From NCBI GenBank assembly GCA_026986235.1, contig JALSOY010000098.1:1-13824 (forward strand): a stretch of DNA of 13,824 bases, read 5' to 3'. The stretch comes from Caldifarciminota bacterium. GTDB taxonomy: Bacteria > Hydrothermota > Hydrothermia > B15-G9 > WFZT01. Below the pieces are notes generated by a model. That model was given only the letters and a program-made list of their open reading frames with translations. It ran no database searches and was not told the origin of the DNA. Below are positions 1-8,448 of this stretch, in pieces. The position numbers and the translations under genes were made by a program. The first letter of the stretch is position 1. Every line of letters starts with the position of its first letter.

Positions 1-1233
1 GTTCAAAAACCCCGTGCACTTTCCTTTGTGGTTGAAGTGGGAGAGAGCTTCTGGCAACCTGATACAAACATCATACTCGAGCAGATCAACGAGAACATAC
101 CGTTGAATATGTTTGTGTTGAAGGCTTCAGGGCTGTTTTTTGAGCTCGGCCTGGATTCAGTGGTGAATCAAAATGGAAGTTCTTCCATTAATCCTGGAGA
201 CACCATACTCGTTTACCTGTCTCTCGATAATCTATCTCCTTTTGAGACGGGGGAGGATGTGACGCTCTCAGCAAATATTGACACCCTTTCAGGACATGTC
301 TTGACTCCCACCGTGTCTGCTGGAAGCGTTGGAACTTTCCCTGGCGGGCATGTTTCATGTGAAACACCCATCAGAATTGCACTCTCAAATCAAGCAGGAG
401 CAGGTATGGCCCTGGATCTGGCCATCGATGTGTCGGCCAGAGGTGGCTTCGAGCAACCCTTCAGACTCGTTCTTCCTATTGGAGAGCCTCAGGTGATGGT
501 TCAGGACGATTTTGAAGAAACTCTTGCAGACTGGACCACTACCGGGTCATGGGGTCTCACGACATCAAGATACCATTCACCCAGTCACAGTTTAACCGAC
601 TCTCCAGGTGGATCTTATCGAAATAACCAGAATACCTTCGCCGTGTACAGTCATCCGATAGACTTAACCGGTCTGAGATCCGCCATGGTTACCTACTACA
701 CCTATTATCAAATCGAGAGTGGATGGGATTTCGTTTACTTCGAAGTCTCATCCGATGGTACCAGCTGGCAGCGTTTAAAGACCTACACGGGTAATCAGAC
801 CCGTTGGGTGGCTGACACCGTAGATCTGTCCTCTTTTACAGGTGATACCGTTTACATCAGGTTCCACTTTACAAGTGACGGATCTGTAACGAGAGACGGA
901 TTCTATGTGGATGACATCAGGATATCCGGTTACAGACCCGTTGGTGTTTCTGAAAGTATTCCGGTTAAAAATCTTTCATTCAACCTCAACTCAAATATCC
1001 TCCTGAAGAGTTCTCAAGGCAGGATAGAGTTTTTCCTCCCTGAGAGAACCACTGTGGGTGTCTCCTTCTTCGATGTCACAGGAAGACTCATTAAATCAGT
1101 TCCCCAAAAAGCATACAGTGCGGGTAATCACGAGATTACCATACCGGGTAACTTTAGACCCGGTCTTTACTTTGTTGTCTTAAAAACAGCTAAAAGATCT
1201 TTCGTGAAAAAAATCTTGGTAACAGGGAGGTAG
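1..1233 (+). CDS. M14 zinc carboxypeptidase, C-terminal part, with T9SS sorting domain (5' truncated)
   Basis: The frame is open from base 1, so the gene starts upstream of the window. An internal GTG at 28 is not the likely start. The first ~45 codons match the end of an M14 (carboxypeptidase A/T-type) catalytic domain: SFVVEVGESFWQPDTNII resembles the family segment carrying the catalytic Glu (CPA Glu270), here the GAA at 34-36. The zinc ligands would lie outside the window. Next comes a beta-sandwich of the 'NPGD...L.N' type (about 130-490). A MAM/immune-inhibitor-A-like jelly-roll follows (about 505-945), running from DDFEETLADW to FYVDDIRISG. Last is a T9SS type A C-terminal domain (about 960-1233) with FFDVTGR, PGLYFVVLK and a basic KKILV end. 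By family knowledge this is a secreted exopeptidase exported through the outer membrane by T9SS. The stop lies 4 bp before the next protease gene, suggesting one operon. The M14 call rests on a short segment; the sorting domain is clear. Confidence 0.8.
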   Translation, partial: VQKPRALSFVVEVGESFWQPDTNIILEQINENIPLNMFVLKASGLFFELGLDSVVNQNGSSSINPGDTILVYLSLDNLSPFETGEDVTLSANIDTLSGHVLTPTVSAGSVGTFPGGHVSCETPIRIALSNQAGAGMALDLAIDVSARGGFEQPFRLVLPIGEPQVMVQDDFEETLADWTTTGSWGLTTSRYHSPSHSLTDSPGGSYRNNQNTFAVYSHPIDLTGLRSAMVTYYTYYQIESGWDFVYFEVSSDGTSWQRLKTYTGNQTRWVADTVDLSSFTGDTVYIRFHFTSDGSVTRDGFYVDDIRISGYRPVGVSESIPVKNLSFNLNSNILLKSSQGRIEFFLPERTTVGVSFFDVTGRLIKSVPQKAYSAGNHEITIPGNFRPGLYFVVLKTAKRSFVKKILVTGR

Positions 1234-1237
1234 TGCT

Positions 1238-4200
1238 GTGCGTAAAATCGTAATATCGTCAATTCTGTTTCTGGGTCTTGCCTTCTCCTCCAACCTGAGG
1301 TTTGGCCCGGAAACTGTCTATGGATCAGGCAGTAATAGTACAGAGGTCATCTCCTCAACCCCTGCTGGAGTAACCCTCCGTGTCTCTACAAACAAGCTCG
1401 TACTTCAGGATGTTAATATTGAGGGAGAATCTTTCATAAGGGTATCCATACCCGGTGGTGGATTTACCGCCAATGTGGGCCTGCCTGAAATCCCCACAAT
1501 ACCCATCAAGCTTGCCGTCCCCCGGGGAGCCGAAATCCGGATTCAGTACACGACAGGAAACTACGAAGAGGTTCACGGGATAGATCTCTTCCCCGCTCAG
1601 GAGGCTCTGCCTGAGACTCCACAGGGAAACGAGGAGGTCAACTTTACCAGAAACGATGATTTTTACAGAGAGAACACCTGGTATCCGGAGAAGCCTGTTT
1701 CGCATACCCCCGTTTACACGATAAGAGGTGTTAACATCACATCGCTGATCGTGGCACCGGTTCAGTACAACCCCGCAACAAAAACATTGAGAATATACAG
1801 GAATCTTGACATTCGTGTCAGTTTTGTTGGAGGAGGCAAATTTTTTGAAAGGCGTCTCATATCTCCTTATTTCTACAATGTCTTCAAAAAACTTCTTGCA
1901 AACTCCAACCTTATACCACCTCCTGTTGAGTATTCAGGGAAGTCTGCTGGTGCCGACATACTGTACTTTGTTCCCGATAGCCTGTACGATTCTCTCAGAC
2001 CACTCGTAGAATGGCGGGAGCTTTCAGGCATGCAGGCTAAGGTTGTGAAACTTTCTGAGCTCGGTCCAAATCCCACTGCGAATCAGATAAGGAACTACAT
2101 ACTCAACGCCTATAACAGCTGGTCTCCTGCTCCCACATTTGTCTCCATCGTTGGTGATGCAGAGTTGATTCCCACTCATTACAGGTTTCATCACCCATAC
2201 ACCAACGAATGGATTGGAACTGACATATATTATGCTGAAATGGATTCAAACTCCTACATTCCTTTCCCGGACCTTTTCGTAGGAAGGATATCGGTGGACA
2301 ATTCACAGCAGCTCGGCGTCTATGTGAGAAAAATCCTGAGGTATGAAACCGACCCATTCACGGATGTTAACTGGTTTAACAGAATCCTTCTTGCAGCGTA
2401 CGATGAAAGTGGCAGGTACTTCGTTGCAACCAGTGAATCGGCTTATGTTTACCTGAATTCACACGGCTACGAAGTAATAAGGCAGTATGAAGACGGTAAT
2501 CCCCCGGGTTCAACATCAGGAGTCATTCAGGCCATAAATGGTGGTGTTGCGATAGTTAACCACAGGGACCATGGTGCTTCAAGGAATGGAGGAGGGACGA
2601 CTGAAGGGTGGGCACATCCAAGGTTTACGGTTAATGAACTCCCCCAGCTGACAAATACCTACATGACGCCTGTGTTTTTCTCACCCAACTGCGAATCTGG
2701 ATGGTTCGACGGTGAAACTGATGAGTATTCCTCGAGGAGTTACGAATCCATTGGAGAGGAACTTATCAGGATGCAGGACAGGGGAGCCATAGGTTACATT
2801 GGTGCGACGAGGATCAGCTACTCCGGTTACAACGACGAGCTTGATAAAGGTTTCTGGGATGCCCTTTTCCCCGATTTCCATCCAGGTTATCCGGACAGCA
2901 ATTCTATTAATCCATACAACACAAGGATACCACAGCCCGGCGGAATTCTCGCCTATGGAAAGTACTGGATGTACGATAGGTATGTGCTAACCAATGGACA
3001 GGGCTATCCCTGGTCACCTGACTCAGAGAAGACGAGAACGGAATTTGAAGAGTTCAACTATGTCGGTGAGCCTGCCACATCCATTCGAACTGCTATGCCT
3101 CAGGAACTTACCGTACAGTATCCCGCAACGGTACCCATCGGTCAGAGTGTCGTAACGGTTACGGTCCTTGCCGGAGGTACTCCTGTAGAGGGTGCCGTGG
3201 TGGTACTCAAGCAGGATACAAGTCTTTATGTAAAAGGAATTACAGACGCTACCGGGCAGGTAGCCCTGAATATTACCGTGCTTACACCAGATTCGATACA
3301 ACTGGCAGTTTCAGGGTACAACCTTATTCCGTTCACCTCCGGAATCCAGCCCATTTCAAGTGGTCCTTATGTCGCAGCCTATAAGTCCGCAGTTGATGAT
3401 GATACTCTCGGCCAGAGTTCAGGAAACGGTGATGGCATTATAAATCCAGGTGAAACTGTGGAGATCTCTTTCAAATTCAAAAACTGGGGCATGGATACTG
3501 CAACCGCCCTGTCCTTCCGCGTAAGTGGTGATTCCAGTGTTACCGTCCTTGACACCTCTTCACATCCACTTCAGGACCTTGGACCAGGGGACAGCACTGT
3601 GTTCTCTGCCATCCCTGTTTATGTTCACACAGAATTGGGAAATGGTACCACCTTCCAGTTGAATATCTGGGTGATGTCTGATTCTGGAGATACATGGAAT
3701 TCATCCGTTGTGTGCCTCGTTGGAACACCGGTTTTCGCCTTCGAGGATTTTATTATCAACGATTCATCCTCTTCTCAGCACAACGGGAGGCTTGACCCGG
3801 GCGAGAGCGCTTTCTTCAAATTTGACATTGCCAATACAGGTCTTGGCATCGCCTACTCCCCTTATGCCGTGCTATATTCAGAAGATACTTTCCTGACAAT
3901 CCCTGATGATACACTTCACTTCCCGACAATTATGCCGGATTCTGTTTCAACCTCTACCGATAGTATCCTTATCTCCGCCAGTCCGGCCACACTGAGAGAG
4001 CATTCTGCAACGATCTTCATGGAAGTAAGAACGGTTGATGGCTACATTGATACCCTGAGTTTTGATATTGTCGTCGGACAGATCACCTCTGAAGATCCCG
4101 TTGGTCCCGACAACTACGGATATTACGCATACGATATTACGGACAGATACTACAGCGAGAGGCCTGAGTTTAACTGGATTGAAATAAATAGTTCCGGTGT

Positions 4201-5059
4201 CAGGCTGAGCCTTGGCGACGATGATGCTCAACTTATAAGACTCCCATCAGGATTCACATTCAGGTACTACGGGAGCACATTTTCTTCAATCTCAGTGTGT
4301 TCCAACGGTTTTGTGGCACCAGGATCAATTTCATCTCACCCATTTTCCAACAGGCCACTTCCACACTCTGACGGGATTAAAATGATAGCCCCATTCTGGG
4401 ATGATCTAAGGCCTGCAACGGGTGGTGGTACCGGCTTCGTGTACTACCTCGTTGACACTGTTAACCATTATCTCGTCGTGGAATTCGACTCAGTGGGGCA
4501 TTACGCGCACTCGAGTCAGAGGGAGAAGTTCGAAGTGGTGATTTACGATGCCAGTTACTATCCCACACCTACAGGAGACTCCCCTATCCTGTTCCAGTAC
4601 CTCAAGGTTGCAAACTCTTCATCCATGACCACAGGAATTGAAAATTTGAGTGAGAACGATGGTCTCCAGTATGTTTACAACGGTACCTACCATCGTGCCG
4701 CTGCCCCTCTTTCAGATTCCTTTGCGATAAAGTTTACGACTGCCTCCCCGTTGAGTGTCAATGAGACCCCATCACCATCAGTGAACAAACCGATATTTGC
4801 AGGAGTTTTCCCGAACATCATCAGGAACCACGGCACCATCAGATTCACCATTCCGTCAAAGGCTCATGTAGAAATCAGTGTGTTCGATGTAACAGGGAGA
4901 AAGGTGAAGCAGGTCTTGAATAAGGACCTTGGAGCAGGTACACACAGCTACAGGTGGAATGTTAAGGGTGATAGGGGTCTTAAGCCGGGGGTTTACTTTA
5001 TTCAGCTTAAAGTGAATGATGGATTTAAGGGGGTAAAGAAAGTTATTCTGGTGAGGTAA
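1238..5059 (+). CDS. C25 (gingipain-like) cysteine protease, secreted T9SS cargo
   Basis: The 1273-residue product starts at GTG 1238, supported by the SD GGGAGG at 1225-1230 (7-nt spacing) and a signal peptide (MRKIVISSILFLGLAFSS). Residues ~40-240 resemble the C25 propeptide. Residues ~243-600 are the Peptidase_C25 fold: DILYFVPD start, SIVGDAELIP, and the dyad H445 (in NHRDHGAS) and C485 (in FFSPNCESG). After this come an Ig-like domain (~624-710), two 'GDGIINPGETVEI'-type beta-sandwich domains (~712-830 and ~831-950), and a module with SNGF, APFWDDL and VVEFDSVG motifs (~952-1180). That last module is common in exported proteins of uncultured FCB lineages. The T9SS type A sorting domain is ~1185-1273 (VFDVTGRKVKQ, PGVYFIQLK, KKVILVR). 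The family members are endopeptidases activated by propeptide removal; Arg or Lys specificity cannot be read here. Together with the upstream carboxypeptidase it forms an extracellular protein-degrading unit. Confidence 0.9.
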   Translation: MRKIVISSILFLGLAFSSNLRFGPETVYGSGSNSTEVISSTPAGVTLRVSTNKLVLQDVNIEGESFIRVSIPGGGFTANVGLPEIPTIPIKLAVPRGAEIRIQYTTGNYEEVHGIDLFPAQEALPETPQGNEEVNFTRNDDFYRENTWYPEKPVSHTPVYTIRGVNITSLIVAPVQYNPATKTLRIYRNLDIRVSFVGGGKFFERRLISPYFYNVFKKLLANSNLIPPPVEYSGKSAGADILYFVPDSLYDSLRPLVEWRELSGMQAKVVKLSELGPNPTANQIRNYILNAYNSWSPAPTFVSIVGDAELIPTHYRFHHPYTNEWIGTDIYYAEMDSNSYIPFPDLFVGRISVDNSQQLGVYVRKILRYETDPFTDVNWFNRILLAAYDESGRYFVATSESAYVYLNSHGYEVIRQYEDGNPPGSTSGVIQAINGGVAIVNHRDHGASRNGGGTTEGWAHPRFTVNELPQLTNTYMTPVFFSPNCESGWFDGETDEYSSRSYESIGEELIRMQDRGAIGYIGATRISYSGYNDELDKGFWDALFPDFHPGYPDSNSINPYNTRIPQPGGILAYGKYWMYDRYVLTNGQGYPWSPDSEKTRTEFEEFNYVGEPATSIRTAMPQELTVQYPATVPIGQSVVTVTVLAGGTPVEGAVVVLKQDTSLYVKGITDATGQVALNITVLTPDSIQLAVSGYNLIPFTSGIQPISSGPYVAAYKSAVDDDTLGQSSGNGDGIINPGETVEISFKFKNWGMDTATALSFRVSGDSSVTVLDTSSHPLQDLGPGDSTVFSAIPVYVHTELGNGTTFQLNIWVMSDSGDTWNSSVVCLVGTPVFAFEDFIINDSSSSQHNGRLDPGESAFFKFDIANTGLGIAYSPYAVLYSEDTFLTIPDDTLHFPTIMPDSVSTSTDSILISASPATLREHSATIFMEVRTVDGYIDTLSFDIVVGQITSEDPVGPDNYGYYAYDITDRYYSERPEFNWIEINSSGVRLSLGDDDAQLIRLPSGFTFRYYGSTFSSISVCSNGFVAPGSISSHPFSNRPLPHSDGIKMIAPFWDDLRPATGGGTGFVYYLVDTVNHYLVVEFDSVGHYAHSSQREKFEVVIYDASYYPTPTGDSPILFQYLKVANSSSMTTGIENLSENDGLQYVYNGTYHRAAAPLSDSFAIKFTTASPLSVNETPSPSVNKPIFAGVFPNIIRNHGTIRFTIPSKAHVEISVFDVTGRKVKQVLNKDLGAGTHSYRWNVKGDRGLKPGVYFIQLKVNDGFKGVKKVILVR

Positions 5060-5060
5060 T

Positions 5061-5100
5061 GTTAAAAAGGGGGCGCGCCTTCGGCGCGCCCCCCCTTAAC
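5061..5100 (-). terminator. GC-rich intrinsic terminator between convergent genes
   Basis: An 11-bp perfect stem pairs 5069-5079 (GGGGGCGCGCC) with 5083-5093 around a 3-nt loop (TTC). It is flanked by a further 5-bp complementary pair, GTTAA 5061-5065 with TTAAC 5096-5100. Read on the minus strand the stem is followed by TTTTTAAC, the classic intrinsic-terminator layout, so it ends the cytochrome transcript. On the plus strand the stem is followed by CCTTAACC with only two T residues, so it would block the C25 operon less classically. It sits 9 bp past the C25 stop and 8 bp past the cytochrome stop. Confidence 0.85.
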
Positions 5101-5101
5101 C

Positions 5102-7024
5102 TCATCTGGATGAGGCAAGCTCTTTTATCATGGTGCTCGCAAGCTCTGGATTGTGTGGTAAAATAGCCCGGATCTTTCTCAACTCTTCTAACATGGCCTG
5201 ATCTTTTAACTTTTTGTACTTCATCCTCAGTTGATGTATCTCAGCATAGACCATGTTGTAGAGATTCAGCTCCCTCTCGTACTCTGTTTCATCAAAGGGT
5301 ATGGAAAAGTCAATTCCCCTGACATTCCAGGCTTCGGGTACACTCAGGAATGGGGCAAAGTCTTCGATTTTTCTGCCGTCTCTCGGTATTATCGGAGTAT
5401 GGTTTTCAAAACCTGTAAATGTAATTCCGTCTTTTGTTGCCTTTACAATGTAGCTTCCGCTGAATGGCTTTTTAACATCCTTCATGTTCAGATATGTGTA
5501 CCAGGTTGTGGAGATCTGGTCATGTGAGTTGTGGCAGGACTCACAGTTTCTCCCTTTACCCAGCGCGTGGGACATCTTGTCCATCTGAATCCAGGCCAAC
5601 ATCTTGTTGTTGTATTTCAGGCCATCAAAAGTACCGGTGATGATGTACAAATCGTTGATCTTATCCGGTGTTCTTTCCACTACAAATTCCTCAGGCTCCC
5701 CGATCTCGGGATGTCCCTTAACCTTGGTGTGGGGAATGGATCTGACCATCAATCCAGTCGGTTTAACATCCTTTGAGATGTTCAATACGGCCATGGGATA
5801 TGGTTTAACAGGTATCCACACACCCCTTGAAGGGTGTTTAACGAGGAGAGGTTCACTTCTCACTCCATAGTACTGTTTGTGTTTGGTAAATACATTGAAC
5901 ATTCCCGTGTAAAGACCAGGTCCCCAGAAAGTAAACTGATAGGCACCCACTTTCTGTACATGGCAGGAGGAGCAATCAACATTTTTATGGCGGCTGGTGC
6001 TCACAGCCTGTACTATCTCATTATGGCATTTTGAGCAGGATTTTCTTGCATCGGCGGAAGCAAGATGACCGAAATCGTGGTTGTGTTGGGTGTGGCAGTC
6101 CAGGCAGGTAACTCCGTTTTTGTTGTGAACATCGTCCGGTAACTCACCGGCGGGAAAGGCGAACTCCTGCCGCATGTATCCAGCTCCTCTCCTTCTATCC
6201 ATGGGACCTGCATGGCAGATCGTGCCTCTGCCCCCACCGTAACAGGACATTGCCTCGGGCTTTTCAAGAAATTTGTGACTCGTGGCAGATTTTTTATATC
6301 CAGCATAATGGCAATCAAGGCAGGATGTGTGGCACTTATTACAGCCCCTCGTTGCGGAATTTGCCATTTCTCTGGTGTAATTCCGTGTACACTCCCCTTT
6401 GATAGTTTCATAGTTGTCAGCAAACCACACGCCGCAGTTTTGAGGTCCTGGTGGTGACTTCGTCCAGTCCTGAAACGCGCGCTGATACATGGAGAGTGCC
6501 ATGGATGTGTGTTTGTAGTCGTTGACCTCCTCCTCGTGGCATTTTCCACAGGTTTTTTCGGCAATTTTGATATTAAAGGCAAATGTGGCGGTATCTCTGT
6601 CGTGATAATGTAGTTGCAACAGCTTTTTGATCCCGTACTTTTTCTTCGCCTCATTTGTAGGCTTCCTCATCAACACAGCGAATCGCTTTTTGCCCTTAGG
6701 AAGTATTCTGTCGTAATTTGTAACACTTCTATCGATATACTGGTACTTGTGATGTTTCCCGATGGCTGCGTAAAATGGCTTTAGGAGTCCTCTGTGTGCC
6801 TTTTCCATATCCATTGTTCTGTTGTTTCCGAGGTGGCAGTCAACACAGGTGGGTTCACCAGCCATGTTTACCTCTTCATCCACCTTTGCCGGGTCCATGT
6901 ACATCTGTGGAGCTCCCAGTTTTTTGAGGAGTTCTCTGTCTGAATGACACTTCACACAGGTTGACTTCGCATCATAGGCCTGTAGAGAGAAGGCGACCAG
7001 TATGAGGATTATGAGCCTCTTCAT
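5102..7024 (-). CDS. Exported multiheme c-type cytochrome (nine CxxCH plus one CX8CH)
   Basis: The 640-residue product starts at ATG 7024-7022 with a strong SD, AGGAGG at 7035-7030 (5-nt spacing). It has a cleavable-looking signal peptide (MKRLIILILVAFSLQAYDA) and no lipobox. CxxCH heme sites begin at residues 23, 60, 159, 228, 235, 307, 330, 351 and 494; 228 and 235 are back to back (CNKCHTSCLDCH). A further candidate is C261-X8-C270-H271. C197 and C212 are extra cysteines with no following His. Many additional His residues could be distal ligands. Residues ~360-480 and ~500-640 lack heme motifs; the tail is predicted helical and charged. Multiheme cytochromes of this kind carry electrons, or reduce substrates, in the periplasm or at the cell surface. 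I cannot assign it to NrfA, HAO/OTR or another named family, so substrate and partners are unknown. It lies downstream of a sigma-54 activator gene and has its own sigma-54 promoter, so it is probably switched on by that system. Confidence 0.9.
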   Translation of the reverse strand: MKRLIILILVAFSLQAYDAKSTCVKCHSDRELLKKLGAPQMYMDPAKVDEEVNMAGEPTCVDCHLGNNRTMDMEKAHRGLLKPFYAAIGKHHKYQYIDRSVTNYDRILPKGKKRFAVLMRKPTNEAKKKYGIKKLLQLHYHDRDTATFAFNIKIAEKTCGKCHEEEVNDYKHTSMALSMYQRAFQDWTKSPPGPQNCGVWFADNYETIKGECTRNYTREMANSATRGCNKCHTSCLDCHYAGYKKSATSHKFLEKPEAMSCYGGGRGTICHAGPMDRRRGAGYMRQEFAFPAGELPDDVHNKNGVTCLDCHTQHNHDFGHLASADARKSCSKCHNEIVQAVSTSRHKNVDCSSCHVQKVGAYQFTFWGPGLYTGMFNVFTKHKQYYGVRSEPLLVKHPSRGVWIPVKPYPMAVLNISKDVKPTGLMVRSIPHTKVKGHPEIGEPEEFVVERTPDKINDLYIITGTFDGLKYNNKMLAWIQMDKMSHALGKGRNCESCHNSHDQISTTWYTYLNMKDVKKPFSGSYIVKATKDGITFTGFENHTPIIPRDGRKIEDFAPFLSVPEAWNVRGIDFSIPFDETEYERELNLYNMVYAEIHQLRMKYKKLKDQAMLEELRKIRAILPHNPELASTMIKELASSR

Positions 7025-7050
7025 AAAAACCTCCTTTTTTCAGGGGTGTC

Positions 7051-7066
7051 TGCAAGTTTGATTCCA
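7051..7066 (-). promoter_or_regulatory. Sigma-54 (-24/-12) promoter for the cytochrome gene
   Basis: The minus strand reads TGGAATCAAACTTGCA. The consensus is TGGCACG-N4-TTGCA. The invariant GG (7065-7064) and GC (7053-7052) are both present with exact spacing, and the TTGCA box is perfect; CACG is replaced by AATC. Transcription would start near 7040, leaving a leader of about 16 nt that contains the SD. The next gene upstream encodes a sigma-54 activator with an intact GAFTGA loop, which strengthens the call. Confidence 0.72.
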
Positions 7067-7103
7067 GAATACGGCTGTGGTTTATTGCGGGAGGAAAGGC
7101 ACA

Positions 7104-7117
7104 GGTTTTGCAAAACC
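7104..7117. promoter_or_regulatory. Perfect 14-bp palindrome, candidate activator-binding site
   Basis: GGTTTTGCAAAACC is its own reverse complement. Its centre lies about 70 bp upstream of the predicted cytochrome transcription start, within the range used by enhancer sites of NtrC-family activators. Those proteins bind dyad sequences as dimers through a Fis-type helix-turn-helix. The assignment to the neighbouring response regulator is inferred from position only. Confidence 0.5.
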
Positions 7118-7119
7118 CT

Positions 7120-7140
7120 ACATCCAAATCGAAGGGATGT
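7120..7140. repeat. Second inverted repeat, ACATCC-N9-GGATGT
   Basis: Perfect 6-bp arms at 7120-7125 and 7135-7140 are separated by 9 bp, three bases from the 14-bp palindrome and just after the response-regulator stop. It could be a second activator half-site pair, centred about 90 bp upstream of the cytochrome start. It could instead be a weak RNA hairpin ending the kinase-regulator transcript, but no T-run follows directly on the minus strand. Confidence 0.35.
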
Positions 7141-7146
7141 TGAATT

Positions 7147-8448
7147 TTAAGATTTTAAAATGCCATACTCCTTGAGCTTTCGGTAAAGTGTTGATCTGTC
7201 GATTCCGAGTATTCTTGCGGCTCTGGCCTTATCACCGTTTGTGTATTCGATCACAGAGAGGATATGAGATTTAATAACATCGTCCAATTTCAGACTTTCG
7301 GGAGCTTTGTTATTGTCTGGCAGGATGATATGTCCGGGGAAAATCCATTTTTCCCCCCTGGATAGTATCATGGCCCGCTCTATTATATTTGAAAGCTCTC
7401 TTACATTTCCGGGAAACTCATAGTTTATCAGTTTCTGGAGGGCCTCTTCTGAAAGGCCTGAGACTTCTGGATTTATGTGCCTGAATTTTTCAACAAAAAA
7501 GGATGAAAGAGGGGGTATATCCTCTTTTCTTTCCCGGAGGGGTGGTATATGGATTCTGAACACATTTATTCTGTAATAAAGGTCTTCACGGAACTTCTTT
7601 TCTCTTACGAGCTCTTCAATGTCTGAGTTGGTGGTCAAAATGAGCCTGACATCAACTGATGTTGGTTTTTCGTCACCAAGTTTAAAGAATGATTTCTCCT
7701 CAATGAATTTTAGAAACTTGGCCTGTATGTTCATGGGCATTTCAGTAATCTCGTCTATAAGCAGGGTCCCATGATGCGCAAGTTCCACAATTCCTTTTTT
7801 GTCCCTGGTGGCGCCTGTAAAGGCACCCTTTTTGTATCCAAAAAGCTCTCCCTCAAAAAGAGATTCCTGTATGTTGGCACAGTTGAATGATAGAAATGGT
7901 CTGCCCTTGCGGAGACTTTTATCGTGGATGAACTTTGCAAGCAGGGTTTTCCCCACACCGGTTTCCCCGGTAATAAGTATCGTCGAGTCGGTCGAAGCCA
8001 CACTTGATGCGAGATCCATAATTTTCTGCATCTTCGGGCTTTTGAAAATAAAAGCAGGACCGTCTTCTTCATCCCGCCATGCATTGCATACCAGTCTCAT
8101 ATCCTCAATCTGCTCCAGTTTCAATATCAGGTATGAGATATTAACCGGTTTCAAAATGTAGTCGTATGCTCCCATTTTTATTGCCTTCACTGCCTCATCT
8201 ACAGTGCCATATCCTGTGAAAAGTATTACATGTGTCGTTGGGGAATGCTCAAGGGTCTTTTTGAGAACATCAATCCCCGTAAAGCCTGGCATTTTCACAT
8301 CAGTTAGCACCACATCGTATTCACTCGAAGAAAGGTGTTCCATTGCAAGTTTAGAATCTGTGAATGCATCAACTCTGTGATACTTTTTTAAAACACGGGC
8401 AAGAGTGTTGCAAAGAACTTCATCATCTTCAATCAACATTATTTTCAT
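7147..8448 (-). CDS. NtrC-family sigma-54-dependent response regulator
   Basis: The 433-residue product starts at ATG 8448-8446 (MKIMLIEDD), the normal start of a receiver domain, with SD GGAGAG at 8462-8457. A longer in-frame reading from 8529 only adds unconserved residues. The receiver domain spans ~1-120: acidic pocket D8/D9, phospho-acceptor D50 in LTDVKMPG, T78, K100. The AAA+ sigma-54 interaction domain spans ~135-365: Walker A G161-T168 (GETGVGKT), GAFTGA at 208-213, Walker B LLIDEI at 229-234. A Fis-type HTH spans ~390-433 (KARAARILGIDRSTLYRKL). Domain order and length are standard and all key motifs are intact. By family knowledge, phosphorylated oligomers bind upstream dyads and hydrolyse ATP to open sigma-54 promoters. 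It overlaps the kinase gene by 20 bp, so the two are translationally linked. The likely target is the downstream cytochrome. Confidence 0.93.
   Translation of the reverse strand: MKIMLIEDDEVLCNTLARVLKKYHRVDAFTDSKLAMEHLSSSEYDVVLTDVKMPGFTGIDVLKKTLEHSPTTHVILFTGYGTVDEAVKAIKMGAYDYILKPVNISYLILKLEQIEDMRLVCNAWRDEEDGPAFIFKSPKMQKIMDLASSVASTDSTILITGETGVGKTLLAKFIHDKSLRKGRPFLSFNCANIQESLFEGELFGYKKGAFTGATRDKKGIVELAHHGTLLIDEITEMPMNIQAKFLKFIEEKSFFKLGDEKPTSVDVRLILTTNSDIEELVREKKFREDLYYRINVFRIHIPPLRERKEDIPPLSSFFVEKFRHINPEVSGLSEEALQKLINYEFPGNVRELSNIIERAMILSRGEKWIFPGHIILPDNNKAPESLKLDDVIKSHILSVIEYTNGDKARAARILGIDRSTLYRKLKEYGILKS

Noticed and set aside
6013..6654. 213-codon open frame on the minus strand within the cytochrome gene
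   Set aside because: It is a shadow frame of the cytochrome: its product shows no domain logic, while the cytochrome frame has signal peptide, SD and ten heme motifs.
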